Below, one piece after another: positions 17,315 through 26,086 of a DNA stretch of 64,000 nucleotides. Below the pieces are notes generated by a model. It was not told the DNA's origin. It was given only the letters and a program-made list of their open reading frames with translations, and searched no databases. How positions within the stretch are numbered: position 1 is the stretch's first letter; every line of letters begins with the position of its first letter. Origin of the DNA: Hansschlegelia zhihuaiae (GTDB lineage Bacteria > Pseudomonadota > Alphaproteobacteria > Rhizobiales > Methylopilaceae); contig NZ_RYFI01000022.1 of assembly GCF_004103825.1 (NCBI RefSeq), positions 3,115 to 67,114 of the forward strand, given 5' to 3'. The position numbers were made by a program, and so were the translations under genes.

Positions 17315-17686
17315 ATGAGTTCGGCAGCGCGTCGGCGCCGCTTTTCGATATCGAAGATCGGAGATCTCTTGGACGTTATGGTGAACCCGGCCGCCGGTCG
17401 GAACGCGTGGCTGCTGACTGATCTTCTCGGCCGATCGATGGGCGTGATCCGGGCGGACGGGGGCAAGTTCGCCGTCGAACCCGAGGGCAAGGCTCGTGAG
17501 ACGATGAGGGGGATGCGTTGCGGCCCCTTCAACTCGCTCGACGAAGCCCTCGCCACGATCGAGACGCATACGCGGGGCGTGTGCCGCCGCGGGGCCGAAA
17601 GCGCTCAGGGGCCCGAAACGGATGTGGTCGAGGCGACCGACACATCGACCGACATTCCTGAGAAAGCGTCGACCGATCCCACGTAA
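17315..17686 (+). CDS. Hypothetical protein, 123 aa
   Basis: The central part looks genuine: [20 protein letters not shown], then [20 protein letters not shown] and [15 protein letters not shown]. It is a small domain, possibly phage- or plasmid-like in style. The C-terminal 27 residues overlap the convergent transglutaminase gene (17605-18489) and are low-complexity, so the natural end may have been altered. An internal ATG (MVNPAAG) is another possible start. No family recognised. Confidence 0.5.
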   Translation: MSSAARRRRFSISKIGDLLDVMVNPAAGRNAWLLTDLLGRSMGVIRADGGKFAVEPEGKARETMRGMRCGPFNSLDEALATIETHTRGVCRRGAESAQGPETDVVEATDTSTDIPEKASTDPT

Positions 17687-18489
17687 CTGCCGGACACCGG
17701 CATGATCTGGCGAACATCGCGCGCCACCGCGACCGGAATCAGATTCGCGCCTCCGACGCTCTGGTTGGTTGGATCGAACGTGATCCAGCCTGCGCCCGGC
17801 ACATAGACCTCGGACCAGGCGTGGGTGGAGCCGGCCCCGGCCGATCCCGTCAGGCCGAGCCCTGGATCGTGCAGGTAGCCCGAGACCACGCGCGCGCCGA
17901 AGCCGAGGCTTCGCACCGTCTCGGCGAAGAGCGTCGCCAGATCCCTGCAGGAGCCGCGCTTTCGGTCGAGCGTCTCTAATGGCGACTGCGTGCCCTCGTC
18001 CTCGCGGATCTCATAGGCCACCCCGCTCCAGACGCCGGCGTTGACATCCTTCAGCAGCGACAGCGTGTCCGTGGGCCGGCCGAAGACGAATCCCCGCGCC
18101 CAGGCCCGCACACGACCTGCGGGATCGAGATGCTGATTGAGCGTCGAGGATCCGAGATCGGCCCGCTCGTCGTCCGAATAAGGAAACGGATAGGAGATCG
18201 CCGACGCCGCTATGTCGAAAACCGGCCATGCGGTAGCGTCAAGCTCGATGTCCGCCACGCTTTCGATCACAAGTTGGTCGGCTGCGTCCCGGAACGTCGC
18301 CATTGCGATGGCGTTGCCCGAAACGTCGTACGACCAGGCAACGGACGCCACGGGCGAGATCCGGACGTCGAAGGCGACGAGCCTCAGCTCGCGGCTCTCC
18401 CGGGGCCGTATGACCAGCCGGTGAGGCTGAAGGGTGACCGGACGGCTGTATCGATAAGCCGTCCGGTGCCGGATGGTAAGGGCGTCCAG
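17605..18489 (-). CDS. Transglutaminase-like protein, no normal start codon
   Basis: Two-domain bacterial transglutaminase-like protein. N-terminal Bact_transglu_N part ([20 protein letters not shown]), then the papain-like core with Cys in [14 protein letters not shown], His in [12 protein letters not shown] and Asp in TFDPTNQ. The full conserved domain is open from an upstream TAG near 18530, but no ATG, GTG or TTG precedes it; CTG at 18489 ([10 protein letters not shown]) is the only start-like codon. The first GTG, at 18351, would remove about 46 conserved residues. Either CTG is used or the start has been lost. It converges with 17315-17686 and overlaps its end. Confidence 0.75.
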   Translation of the reverse strand: MDALTIRHRTAYRYSRPVTLQPHRLVIRPRESRELRLVAFDVRISPVASVAWSYDVSGNAIAMATFRDAADQLVIESVADIELDATAWPVFDIAASAISYPFPYSDDERADLGSSTLNQHLDPAGRVRAWARGFVFGRPTDTLSLLKDVNAGVWSGVAYEIREDEGTQSPLETLDRKRGSCRDLATLFAETVRSLGFGARVVSGYLHDPGLGLTGSAGAGSTHAWSEVYVPGAGWITFDPTNQSVGGANLIPVAVARDVRQIMPVSGSYVGSVDAFSGMSVDVSVASTTSVSGP

Positions 18490-18611
18490 TTGGGGTCCGT
18501 CCGTTCTTTGTTGGCGACCTGGCGCCGAGGGACGTCTCCAGAACTAGTCGAAGATCATGCCCCGGCCAGACCATGACGGCGATCTGGTCGGACGGGCTCC
18601 ATCTTTGGGGC

Positions 18612-19805
18612 CTAAGACGTAGTGGTCTCGCAGCCGAAGAACCGCATCATCTCCAGCGACGCGTCCGGACCGGCCGGGTCGACGAAACTGCCGCCGGCGT
18701 GTCCCCCCGACCAGGCATGGCCGGCGCCGTCCACCAGCCACAGTTCGGCGACGATCTCGCCGGCCTGATCCGCCACAACCGTGACGGCGGCTCCGCGTCG
18801 ACGGGATCCGCCGGCCGCGGCGCGGCGCGTGACGATGGAGGCGGCGTCGGGCGTGGCCGCGTCCATAATCCGGGCGGCGTTGGACGGATGGACCGTGCTG
18901 TCGGCGCTTCCCTGGAACACGATGGTGCGCCCCGGATATCGCGCGCGGCCGGTCGAACTCTGCGCCCTACCGTTCCCGCGCATCGCCGCGAAGGCCGACG
19001 GTACGTCCTTGGCGGAGTTCGTCGGAAGCCCGGAATGGACCCCGACCGCGGCGTAGAGCTCCGGATAGGTCTCTCCCATCACCGCCGCCATGGCGCCGCC
19101 GGCCGAAAGGCCCGCGATGAAGACGCGCAAAGGATCTATCCTGAACTCGGCGACGATCGCCTCGGTCAATCCCGCCAGGATCGCAGGCTCGCCCGCGCCC
19201 CGCCGCTGATGCTTCGGCTCGAACCAGTTCCAGCACCCGTTCGCATTGTCCGAACGCGTCTGCCCAGGATAGGCGACCGCAAATCCGTTACTTTCGGCCA
19301 CTTCGTTCATGCCGGTGCCGCGCGCGAAGTCGTCCGGGTTCTGCGTGCAGCCATGCAGCATGACGATCAGTCCGCGCGGCCGCGCGGACGCCGAGGCCGG
19401 GACATAGATCTTGTAGGACCGAGACCCTGCGGCGCAGGAAAAGACGCGGGCGTCGAACCGGGCTCCGTCAGGAACCGACGGCCTAGTGCGCGCCTGCGCG
19501 CCGACCGACGCCATTCCCGGAAGTCCGGCGAAGGCGTCGGGCGTCATCTTGCCCGCCCTCAAGCGAGACACCGCTTCGCCCAGCGGCCGGGCCGTCGGCC
19601 GAGACTGTCCGGCGTCGTTCGCCTCGACCGTTCCCGCTCTCGACGACAATAAAGCGGCGGGGCGTGTCAGCGCGTCGGCCGCCGAAGCGTCGACTTTCGG
19701 ACGTCCGCCGAGGGCGGCCTGAATCAACCTCGTCGCCTCCGAGAGGTTTTGGGCGCGCGTCTCCTCGGACGCCCGGCGCAGGGCCGCGGCGAATGGCATG
19801 TTCAT
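18612..19805 (-). CDS. PHB-depolymerase-family esterase, copy 2
   Basis: Same architecture as the gene at 7690: conserved leader (FAAALRRASEETRAQNLSEA), variable linker, catalytic domain with IVMLHGCTQNPDDF, nucleophile GLSAGGAM, Asp region FQGSADSTVHPSN and His in HAWSGGHAGG. Start MNMPFAAAL follows its RHH gene by 30 nt, the same order and spacing as copy 1, in the opposite direction. The catalytic parts are close; the linker differs. Substrate unknown. Confidence 0.85.
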   Translation of the reverse strand: MNMPFAAALRRASEETRAQNLSEATRLIQAALGGRPKVDASAADALTRPAALLSSRAGTVEANDAGQSRPTARPLGEAVSRLRAGKMTPDAFAGLPGMASVGAQARTRPSVPDGARFDARVFSCAAGSRSYKIYVPASASARPRGLIVMLHGCTQNPDDFARGTGMNEVAESNGFAVAYPGQTRSDNANGCWNWFEPKHQRRGAGEPAILAGLTEAIVAEFRIDPLRVFIAGLSAGGAMAAVMGETYPELYAAVGVHSGLPTNSAKDVPSAFAAMRGNGRAQSSTGRARYPGRTIVFQGSADSTVHPSNAARIMDAATPDAASIVTRRAAAGGSRRRGAAVTVVADQAGEIVAELWLVDGAGHAWSGGHAGGSFVDPAGPDASLEMMRFFGCETTTS

Positions 19806-19835
19806 GATGACGATCCTTGGTTCGGGCTTTCGGCC

Positions 19836-20252
19836 CTAATGGATGCGGTCGGCCAACGCGACCTTAACCTCGGCGCTGGCTTGAAGCGCGCCGAGAATGG
19901 TGATGGAGCCTATGGTCGCGAGCGCGAGGTCCGGCGTCACGTCGGACTCGATGCGGGCGAGGCCGACGACCTTCAGGTGGAGCATTTCGCCGGCGGCCTT
20001 CGCGGCCTCGAGATCTGCGCGCGAATAGACGCGAAGCCCGAGTTCGAGGGTCTGGCGGGCGATCGACTGCGCGACGACGCCGTCATGCGCGCCAATCTGG
20101 TTGCGGATGGCTGTGCGGATGAAATCCGCCCTGTTCGAATAGAACCCCTCCCGCACCAGCAGGTCCATGCGGCCGAGGTCGACATAGCCCAGATTGACCG
20201 TGATCTTCTCCGTCTCATTGCCGGTGTCGCGTGTCGCGAGAGCTGACTTCAT
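19836..20252 (-). CDS. Ribbon-helix-helix (CopG-like) regulator, copy 2
   Basis: Paralogue of 7243-7659: KITVNLGYVDLGRMDLLVRE, FYSNRADFIRTAIRNQIGA and the same C-terminus (LALATIGSITILGALQAS). Start at 20252 (MKSALATRD) corresponds to the start chosen in copy 1, with GGAG upstream; in-frame ATG codons at 20264 and 20303 are alternatives. Likely first gene of the pair with the esterase 18612-19805. Confidence 0.75.
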   Translation of the reverse strand: MKSALATRDTGNETEKITVNLGYVDLGRMDLLVREGFYSNRADFIRTAIRNQIGAHDGVVAQSIARQTLELGLRVYSRADLEAAKAAGEMLHLKVVGLARIESDVTPDLALATIGSITILGALQASAEVKVALADRIH

Positions 20253-20583
20253 ACGAGACTCCATCCCCTCGGATGTCATGTGGATGGTCAGAGGATGCTG
20301 CACAAGGTGTCGCTCGTGATTTCGTCGGTGCGCGATTTGGGATTGCGACGCAGCTCAGATCGCCGTTTCGCCTAGGAAACAGGAGGAGCAAGGGGGGCTC
20401 TAGGCTGAGTTGACTTCACCGCCGGCAGACAGGTGAGCAGGGTAGGCCGTGCGAACTGGAGAATGTTCGATCCCGGTTCGTCTCGCTCAGCCAAACTTCC
20501 TAAGTCACTGAAAAATAAGCACTTTCAACTTCGGCGCGTGACTCAAACCGTATCAGGTTTCCGTAGCAGCAAGCCGTAGCAGT
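20253..20583. other. Intergenic region before phage block
   Basis: About 330 bp without a supported gene. It has a 7-bp inverted repeat, GGCTGAG (20403) and CTCAGCC (20486), enclosing 90 nt with a TTCGATC string that imitates a tRNA T-loop, but no cloverleaf forms. An AT-rich stretch (CACTGAAAAATAAG) follows. The phage-flanking repeat begins at 20584. Otherwise nothing recognised. Confidence 0.4.
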
Positions 20584-20636
20584 TTGGCGCGCCGAGTCGC
20601 GCATAGTAAAATGTTGGGGTCGTCAAGTTCTGGACC
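20584..20636 (+). repeat. Left copy of 54-bp direct repeat flanking phage block
   Basis: 53 bp from TTGGCGCGCC to the exact core TCAAGTTCTGGACC (20623-20636). It aligns end to end with 28915-28968 with one indel and roughly three of four bases identical. It ends seven bases before the portal frame opens. Candidate attL or recombination scar. Confidence 0.7.
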
Positions 20637-20642
20637 CACTGA

Positions 20643-21875
20643 TTGCGCCTTCCTGCCCCTCTGTCGAAGTTTCTTGGTCTTTCCTTCGAGACCAAGTCTG
20701 CTCCGCCCGCGCCCTCTCCACATTCTCCTGGGGCGTGGGCGGAGATCTTCGCCGCCACGCCGACCGAGGCCGGCCCCTCCGTTACTCCCGAAAACGCCAT
20801 GCGCGTCCCCGCTGTCAAGGCGGCCGTCACCCTCATCTCGACGACGATTGGAAACCTACCGGTCAAAGTCTATGCACGCGACGGCGAGGGCAAGAAGCCC
20901 GCGCCCGACCATGACGCCTACGTCCTCGCCCACGACGAGGCGAACGACTGGACCAGCGCCGGCGAGCTCCGGCGTCAACTGACGTCCGACGCATTGCTGC
21001 ATGGCGACGCCTTCGCGGTCGCCACACGCCGGCCTGACGGCTCGCCCCTCGAGCTCATCCGCCTGGACCCGCGCGCCGTCGAGATCCTGACGCTGGACAC
21101 CGGCGCGCCGGCCTATCGCTACAATCACCAGGGCGGACAGACGATCTACCAGCACGCCGACGTGCTGCGCATCAGCGCCCCGAGCATCGACGGCGTGACC
21201 GGCCTCGCGCCCATCAAGGCCGCCCGCGAAGCCATCGCGACCGCCCTCGTCATGGAGGCGCACGCCGGCCGCATCTTCAAGAAGGGCTTCCGCCCCTCGG
21301 CCGTCATCACCCATCCCGGCAAGCTCTCCGATCGGGCGGCCGAGCGGCTCGCCAAGTTCAAGGGCGGCGAGGCGTCCGGCGAGAACGCCGGCGGCGTCGC
21401 CGTGCTGGAAGAGAACGCCAAGGTCGACGTGCTCGCCTTCTCCTCCGTCGACCAAGAGTTCAAGTCGCTCCGCGAGTTCACGGTCATCGAGATCGCCCGC
21501 GCTTTTGCGTGCCCACCGGTCCTCCTCGGCGACCTCTCGTCGGCCACCTTCAAGAATGCCGAGGAGCTCCGCACTCAGTTCGTCATCTTCACGCTCGCCC
21601 ATTGGCTCGGCCAGTGGCGCGACGCCTATGCGCGCGTGCTCCTCTCCCCCGAGGAGCGCCGGTCGCACGTCGTCGACTTCGTCCTGGACGGCCTTCTCCA
21701 GGGCGATAGCGAAGCGCGTGCGAAGATCTATCAGAGCCTGCGCGCCGCCGGCGTCATGACCGCCAATGAGGTCCGCACCCGCGAGAACCTCCCGGCCCGT
21801 TCCGACGGTGACGAGCTCGCCAGCCCCTTCACTCAGTCGAACGCCGCGACCGGCGCCCAGGAAGCCGCCGCGTGA
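20643..21875 (+). CDS. Phage portal protein (HK97 family)
   Basis: Portal ring subunit through which DNA enters the capsid. Typical segments: AWAEIFAATPTEAGPSVTPE, AVKAAVTLISTTIGNLPVKV, a central wing, and EIARAFACPPVLLGDLSSAT. About 400 residues, normal for the family. The frame opens right after a TGA with TTG at 20643 and no good ribosome site; the native start probably lay in DNA lost at the left repeat, with LSKFLGLSFE near the original N-terminus. Its stop overlaps the next gene as GTGA. Confidence 0.9.
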   Translation: MRLPAPLSKFLGLSFETKSAPPAPSPHSPGAWAEIFAATPTEAGPSVTPENAMRVPAVKAAVTLISTTIGNLPVKVYARDGEGKKPAPDHDAYVLAHDEANDWTSAGELRRQLTSDALLHGDAFAVATRRPDGSPLELIRLDPRAVEILTLDTGAPAYRYNHQGGQTIYQHADVLRISAPSIDGVTGLAPIKAAREAIATALVMEAHAGRIFKKGFRPSAVITHPGKLSDRAAERLAKFKGGEASGENAGGVAVLEENAKVDVLAFSSVDQEFKSLREFTVIEIARAFACPPVLLGDLSSATFKNAEELRTQFVIFTLAHWLGQWRDAYARVLLSPEERRSHVVDFVLDGLLQGDSEARAKIYQSLRAAGVMTANEVRTRENLPARSDGDELASPFTQSNAATGAQEAAA

Positions 21876-22195
21876 GTCCGCACGTCCAGTTCTTCGGCGA
21901 CGCCGAGCACACCTTCGCCCTGACGCCGACGCTCCTCGTCGAGTTCGAGCGCCTCGTCGGCGCCGGCGCCTGGGGAACCGCGCGCCGCATGTTCGCTGGC
22001 GACGCGACCGTGACCGAAGTCCGCGAGACCATCCGGCTCGGCCTGATCGGCGGCGGCGAGGCCCCGAAGCGCGCCCACGAGCTCGTCGAGACCTACGTCG
22101 GCGCGACGCCCTTCGCCGAGCTCTACGCGCTCGCCTCCGACGTCATGACCGCCGCCATGCTCGGCACGCCCGACGAGGCCGCCAATGCAGCTTGA
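21872..22195 (+). CDS. GTA/phage tail-assembly-chaperone-like protein
   Basis: 107 residues beginning (after GTG) SPHVQFFGDAEHTFALTPTL, with EFERLVGAGAWGTARRMFAG and ETIRLGLIGGGEAPKRAHEL, the pattern of the gene-transfer-agent family TAC_11 proteins that guide tail-tube or tape-measure assembly. Position between portal and protease is unusual, since such genes normally follow the tail tube. It overlaps the portal by 4 nt and the protease-capsid gene by 11 nt. Confidence 0.6.
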   Translation: MSPHVQFFGDAEHTFALTPTLLVEFERLVGAGAWGTARRMFAGDATVTEVRETIRLGLIGGGEAPKRAHELVETYVGATPFAELYALASDVMTAAMLGTPDEAANAA

Positions 22196-23726
22196 GACCA
22201 AGGCCGCCTTCACCCTCGACGGCGCCGGCGCGATCACCGCGACCGCATGGGTTTTCGCCGACGCCGACCGCACCGGCGACGTCATCACCAAGGGCGCGTT
22301 CGGCGCGATCGCCGGCTCGCTCCCGATGCTTTGGGCGCACGATCAGCGCGAGGTCATCGGCGTCTGGGAGTCGATCGCCGAGACCGCCCAGGGCCTCGTC
22401 GCCAAGGGCCGGCTCCTCGTCGAGACCGTCGTCAAGGCCCGCGAGGTCTACAGCCTCCTTAAGGAAGGCGCGGTCAACGGCGTCTCCATCGGCTTCGCCA
22501 TCAAGAACTTCGCCCGTCGCTCAGCCGGCGGTCGGACCATCTCGGCCGTCGACTTGGCCGAGATCTCCATCGTCTCCGTCCCGGCCCACGCCGGCGCCCG
22601 CGTGACGTCCCTCAAGTCCGCAGATCACGCGGCGCATCAAAAGGAACCTATCTTGGACGATCAGACCACCACGCCGGACGTTTCGGCGCTGGAAACCAAA
22701 CTCGCCGGCGTCGCCGACGAGGTGAAGAACCTGGGCGGCATCGCCGCCCGTCTCGACGCCATCGAGAAGAAGGCCGCCCGCCCGGCCCCGGCGGCCGGCC
22801 AGTCCGACGCCGATCTGGAGCGCAAGGCGTTCAACGTCTACCTGCACACCGGCGACGCGACCGAGCTCAAGGCCCTGACGGTCGGCGCCCCGAGCACCGG
22901 CGGCATCCTCGCCCCGGCGTCGTTCAACCCGCGCATCATCGAGAAGATCACCGAGTTCTCGCCGATCCGCGGCGTCGCGACCTCATTCACCATGGGCGGC
23001 CCGCTCGTCCAGTTCCCGCGGCTCGTCAATTCGGTCACACCCGCCTCTGTCACCGAGACCGGCACCCGCGCCGAGTCCGAGCCGTCGTTCGAGCTCATCG
23101 ATGGCAAGCCCTTCGAGATGGCCGTGATCGTGCCCGTCTCGCGCGTCATGTATGAGGACGCGACCGTCGACCTCGCGTCCTGGCTGGAGAACCACGTCGC
23201 CACCCAGTTCGGGAAGCTTGAGGCGTCTTGGTTCGTCAACGGCAACGGCACGACCCAGGCCGAAGGCGTCCTGACGAGTTCGGAAGTCGGCACGCTGACG
23301 ACCGCCGCCACGGCGATCGGGACCGACGACCTGATCGATGTGTTCTACAGCATCCCGAGCGCCTACGCGGCGCGCGGCCATTGGCTGATGAACCGCAAGA
23401 CCATGTCGGTCGTCCGCAAGCTGCGCGACGGCGACGGCAACCTGATTTGGCAGCAGAGCCTTCAGGCCGGCCAGCCCGGTCTCCTCCTCGGCCGCCCGGT
23501 CCTGGAAGCGGTCGACATGCCGAACCCGGCCGCCAACGCGACGCCGATCGTCTTCGGCGACTTCGCCAGCGCCTACACGATCATCGATCGCGTCGGCTTC
23601 GAAGCCGAATACGACCGCCTCACCGGCTGGAAGAACGGCATCATCAACCTCCTCGCGCGTCGGCGCGTGGGCGGCCGGATCACCCTCGGCGAGCCCCTCG
23701 TCAAGCTTAAGCTGAAGGCGGCGTAA
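22185..23726 (+). CDS. Fused prohead protease and HK97-type major capsid protein
   Basis: 513 residues. Residues 1-145 are a prohead protease: His52 in MLWAHDQREV, Ser101 in VNGVSIGF, and AEISIVSVPAH after it. Residues about 160-205 (SALETKLAGVADEVKNLGG) resemble the delta scaffold; residues 210-513 are the HK97-fold capsid protein (PRLVNSVTPASVTETGTRAE, IPSAYAARGHWLMNRKTM, YTIIDRVGFEAEYDRL). One frame, no stop between the parts. Self-cleavage would release the capsid subunit. Natural fusions are known but less common than separate genes. Confidence 0.9.
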   Translation: MQLETKAAFTLDGAGAITATAWVFADADRTGDVITKGAFGAIAGSLPMLWAHDQREVIGVWESIAETAQGLVAKGRLLVETVVKAREVYSLLKEGAVNGVSIGFAIKNFARRSAGGRTISAVDLAEISIVSVPAHAGARVTSLKSADHAAHQKEPILDDQTTTPDVSALETKLAGVADEVKNLGGIAARLDAIEKKAARPAPAAGQSDADLERKAFNVYLHTGDATELKALTVGAPSTGGILAPASFNPRIIEKITEFSPIRGVATSFTMGGPLVQFPRLVNSVTPASVTETGTRAESEPSFELIDGKPFEMAVIVPVSRVMYEDATVDLASWLENHVATQFGKLEASWFVNGNGTTQAEGVLTSSEVGTLTTAATAIGTDDLIDVFYSIPSAYAARGHWLMNRKTMSVVRKLRDGDGNLIWQQSLQAGQPGLLLGRPVLEAVDMPNPAANATPIVFGDFASAYTIIDRVGFEAEYDRLTGWKNGIINLLARRRVGGRITLGEPLVKLKLKAA

Positions 23727-23728
23727 TC

Positions 23729-24211
23729 ATGGCCAGCGTGACCAACGCCAAGTCGACGATCAGCATCGCCCCGAGCGGCGCGATCCCGACCACCGCCGCC
23801 GCCTACAAGGCCCTCACCTGGACCGTCATCAACGACGTCGAGGAGATCGGCGGGGAGTTCGGCGACACCTACGCCAAGGTCGAGGCCAAGGTTCTCGGCA
23901 CCCGCCGCGTCCGCAAGGGCAAGGGTTCCGTGGACGGCGGCGCGATCGAGCTCACGGTTCTCCGCGACGCCGCGGACGCCGGCCAGTCGGCGCTCCGCAC
24001 GGCGCTCGCCTCCGATGACCGCGTGTTCATCAAGATCGAGCTCGGCGACAAGCCGGCCGGCGCCAACGCGACCGGCAGCACGGCCTACATGCCGGTCCTC
24101 GTCTTCTCGGCGCCCGTCCAGGGCGGCGACGCCGACTCCTACGTGAAGCAGGTCTTCACCCTGGAGATCGACGGCGAGACCGTCACGGCCGCCCCGGCGG
24201 CCGGCGTCTGA
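23729..24211 (+). CDS. Phage tail tube protein
   Basis: 160 residues, MASVTNAKSTISIAPSGAIP with TWTVINDVEEIGGEFGDTYA, SVDGGAIELTVLRDAADAGQ and PVLVFSAPVQGGDADSYVKQ: the beta-rich layout of siphovirus tail tube subunits (lambda gpV/TTP type), including the diagnostic insertion and VKQVFTLEIDGE near the end. It starts 2 nt after the capsid gene. Confidence 0.75.
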   Translation: MASVTNAKSTISIAPSGAIPTTAAAYKALTWTVINDVEEIGGEFGDTYAKVEAKVLGTRRVRKGKGSVDGGAIELTVLRDAADAGQSALRTALASDDRVFIKIELGDKPAGANATGSTAYMPVLVFSAPVQGGDADSYVKQVFTLEIDGETVTAAPAAGV

Positions 24212-24216
24212 CGCTC

Positions 24217-24801
24217 ATGCTCGCGGCGGAGGAGATCACGATCAGGATCGACGGAGAGCGCATCGTTCTCCGGCCGACCCTGCGCGTGGCCCTCCGCCTC
24301 GAGCGTCGCCACGAGGGCCTCGCCGCCCTCGTGGACAAGATCCAGGACGGCGACCTCGCCGCCATCGCCGACGTGCTGCGCGAGCACTCACCGGCGTGGT
24401 CGGACGTCCCGTCCTTCATCGAGAGCCTGGGCGTCCCGCATGGTCTCTTTGCGGGCGTCCGGCACCTCATCCCGGCGCTCATCGCCCACGTCTACAGCCT
24501 CGCCGGCGTCGACCTCGAGGATGAGACCGACACGCCGTCGACCGGCTCGCGGCTCGCCTCCCGCGAAACCTTCGCCGAGCACCTGGAAGGTCTCTTCAAG
24601 GTCGCGACCGGATGGCTCGGCTGGAGCCCCGAAACCGCCTGGAGCAGCACGCCGGCCGAAATCCGTGCCGCCCAGGCCGGCTTCATTGATCTCCAGAATG
24701 CCCTTCGCGGCGTCGCCCCCAAGAAGCCCGACCACAGGACGCTCGACGACAAGTTCGCCGACGTCTTCCTCGGCCTCAGCACCCGCGCGCAGGCCGCCTG
24801 A
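24217..24801 (+). CDS. Phage tail assembly chaperone-like protein
   Basis: 194 residues. The N-terminal half (ITIRIDGERIVLRPTLRVAL, RRHEGLAALVDKIQDGDLAA) has the GTA/phage chaperone pattern; the second half contains GWLGWSPETAWSSTPAEIRA, which resembles the adjoining chaperone extension that in many siphoviruses is a separate gene or a frameshift product. So this may be a natural fusion. It lies directly downstream of the tail tube gene as expected. Confidence 0.65.
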   Translation: MLAAEEITIRIDGERIVLRPTLRVALRLERRHEGLAALVDKIQDGDLAAIADVLREHSPAWSDVPSFIESLGVPHGLFAGVRHLIPALIAHVYSLAGVDLEDETDTPSTGSRLASRETFAEHLEGLFKVATGWLGWSPETAWSSTPAEIRAAQAGFIDLQNALRGVAPKKPDHRTLDDKFADVFLGLSTRAQAA

Positions 24802-24802
24802 C

Positions 24803-25165
24803 ATGCCGCGCCGCCCTGCCCACTTCTGCAACTGCGGTCGGATTGTCGCCGCCTGTTCGCGCTGCGTCTGTCAGCAGGCCGCCGACCGCGTCCGTAAGGC
24901 CCGTCACGACCGGAACAGACCCTCGGCCCGCGAGCGCGGCTATGACCGAGATTGGCAGCGCGAGCGCGCCGCCTTCCTGATCGTCAACCCGACATGCAAG
25001 CGCTGCGGCGCCCAGGCGACCGACGTCGACCACATCAAGCCGCACCGCGGCGACCGCTGGCTATTCTGGGATCGAAGGAATTGGCAGGCCCTCTGCGGCC
25101 ATTGCCACGACAGCCATAAGCAACGCGAGGAACGCCACGCCCTGAAGTGCGAGGCGCTGGTCTGA
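24803..25165 (+). CDS. HNH endonuclease
   Basis: 120 residues with an N-terminal Cys cluster (FCNCGRIVAACSRCVC) and a C-terminal HNH domain: CKRCGAQATDVDHIKPHRGD, then RNWQALCGHCHDSHKQRE. The ligand Cys pairs and catalytic His are intact. In HK97-type phages the HNH protein works with terminase during packaging and usually sits at the packaging end; here it lies between tail genes. The TGA overlaps the next ATG. Confidence 0.85.
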   Translation: MPRRPAHFCNCGRIVAACSRCVCQQAADRVRKARHDRNRPSARERGYDRDWQRERAAFLIVNPTCKRCGAQATDVDHIKPHRGDRWLFWDRRNWQALCGHCHDSHKQREERHALKCEALV

Positions 25166-25521
25166 TGGCTCTCCTCACCTTCATTCCGCCCGTCGCCCCG
25201 AGCGCCCGCCTTCCCGTCGAGCCGAAGATCAACCTGCGAAAGGCCGAGTTCGGCGACGGCTACACACAGGCCAGCCCCGCCGGCCTCAATCACATTCGCG
25301 ACGTCGCCGAGCTCAAGTTCGAGATGATGACGTCGCTCCAGGCCGCCGGCGTCATCGCCTTCCTGCGCGAGCGCGGCGGCTATCAGCCGTTCCTCTACAC
25401 GCTCCCCGACGACGCCAGCCCGAAACGCTGGACGTGCGCGAAGTGGAAGCACGTCCGCGACGAAACCGGCCGCAACACGATCACCGCCACCTTTGAACAG
25501 GACTTCGGCATCTCCTCATGA
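25165..25521 (+). CDS. Minor tail protein, lambda gpM-like
   Basis: 118 residues: LRKAEFGDGYTQASPAGLNH, then VIAFLRERGGYQPFLYTLPD, KRWTCAKWKHVRDETGRNTI and TATFEQDF. These match the Phage_min_tail family (FGDGYEQRSPDG...FLEARGG...ATFEQ) that acts at the tail tip. It starts at an ATG overlapping the HNH stop, and its own stop overlaps the next start (ATGA). Confidence 0.85.
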   Translation: MALLTFIPPVAPSARLPVEPKINLRKAEFGDGYTQASPAGLNHIRDVAELKFEMMTSLQAAGVIAFLRERGGYQPFLYTLPDDASPKRWTCAKWKHVRDETGRNTITATFEQDFGISS

Positions 25522-26066
25522 CCAGCCCCGCCACCTCTCGAGAGAGCGAGACCGAACAGTCGGCGCGCGACCGCGCCCTTTGGTGCGCAGTCATTCGGCA
25601 GGCCTTGACCGATGCCACGCGCACAATCGCACCGAGCGAGCCGAACCGCGCCCACGTTGAGCAGCGGCAAGCCCGCACATGGTTCACCGGCGCCGGAAAG
25701 GACTTCCGAGACGTCTGTTACCTCGCCGGCATGGACCCCGACGCTGTGAGAGAGCGAGCCGTTCGCCTCATCGAGGAAGCCGCAAGCGCTGAGCCCGTTG
25801 TCGTCCGGAAGGGACGCAGCGCGAACATCATCGAGTTCGAGGGGAAGACGCTCACGCGACGCCAGTGGGCAGCGGAGAAGGGACTGACGTTCGAGACCCT
25901 GGCGTCGCGCCTTCGTAACGAGTGGCCGATCGACGCCGCATTGAACACGCCGACCAATCCCGCTCGCCGGCGCCGACATGGCCGACCGGAGGCCCGGGGG
26001 GTGGGTCGCGTCTCAGGCGTGCACGCCGGGACCGGCGCGCTCCCCACCGCGCAAATGTCCGCCTAA
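25518..26066 (+). CDS. Phage-type hypothetical protein
   Basis: 182 residues. The first part (RDRALWCAVIRQALTDATRT, ARTWFTGAGKDFRDVCYLAG, MDPDAVRERAVRLI) is a helical module frequent in phages of alphaproteobacteria; the second (EGKTLTRRQWAAEKGLTFET) looks like a helix-turn-helix. The last 35 residues are Arg/Gly-rich and may be altered by the insertion that follows. It could be a DNA-binding regulator of phage genes (inference). Confidence 0.6.
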   Translation: MTSPATSRESETEQSARDRALWCAVIRQALTDATRTIAPSEPNRAHVEQRQARTWFTGAGKDFRDVCYLAGMDPDAVRERAVRLIEEAASAEPVVVRKGRSANIIEFEGKTLTRRQWAAEKGLTFETLASRLRNEWPIDAALNTPTNPARRRRHGRPEARGVGRVSGVHAGTGALPTAQMSA

Positions 26067-26086
26067 TTGGGATTTTTCTCTGATGG

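Noticed and set aside
20403-20492. tRNA-like element (7-bp acceptor-like stem GGCTGAG/CTCAGCC, TTCGATC)
   Set aside because: T-stem, D-stem and anticodon arm cannot be formed at the required distances; at most a decayed fragment.
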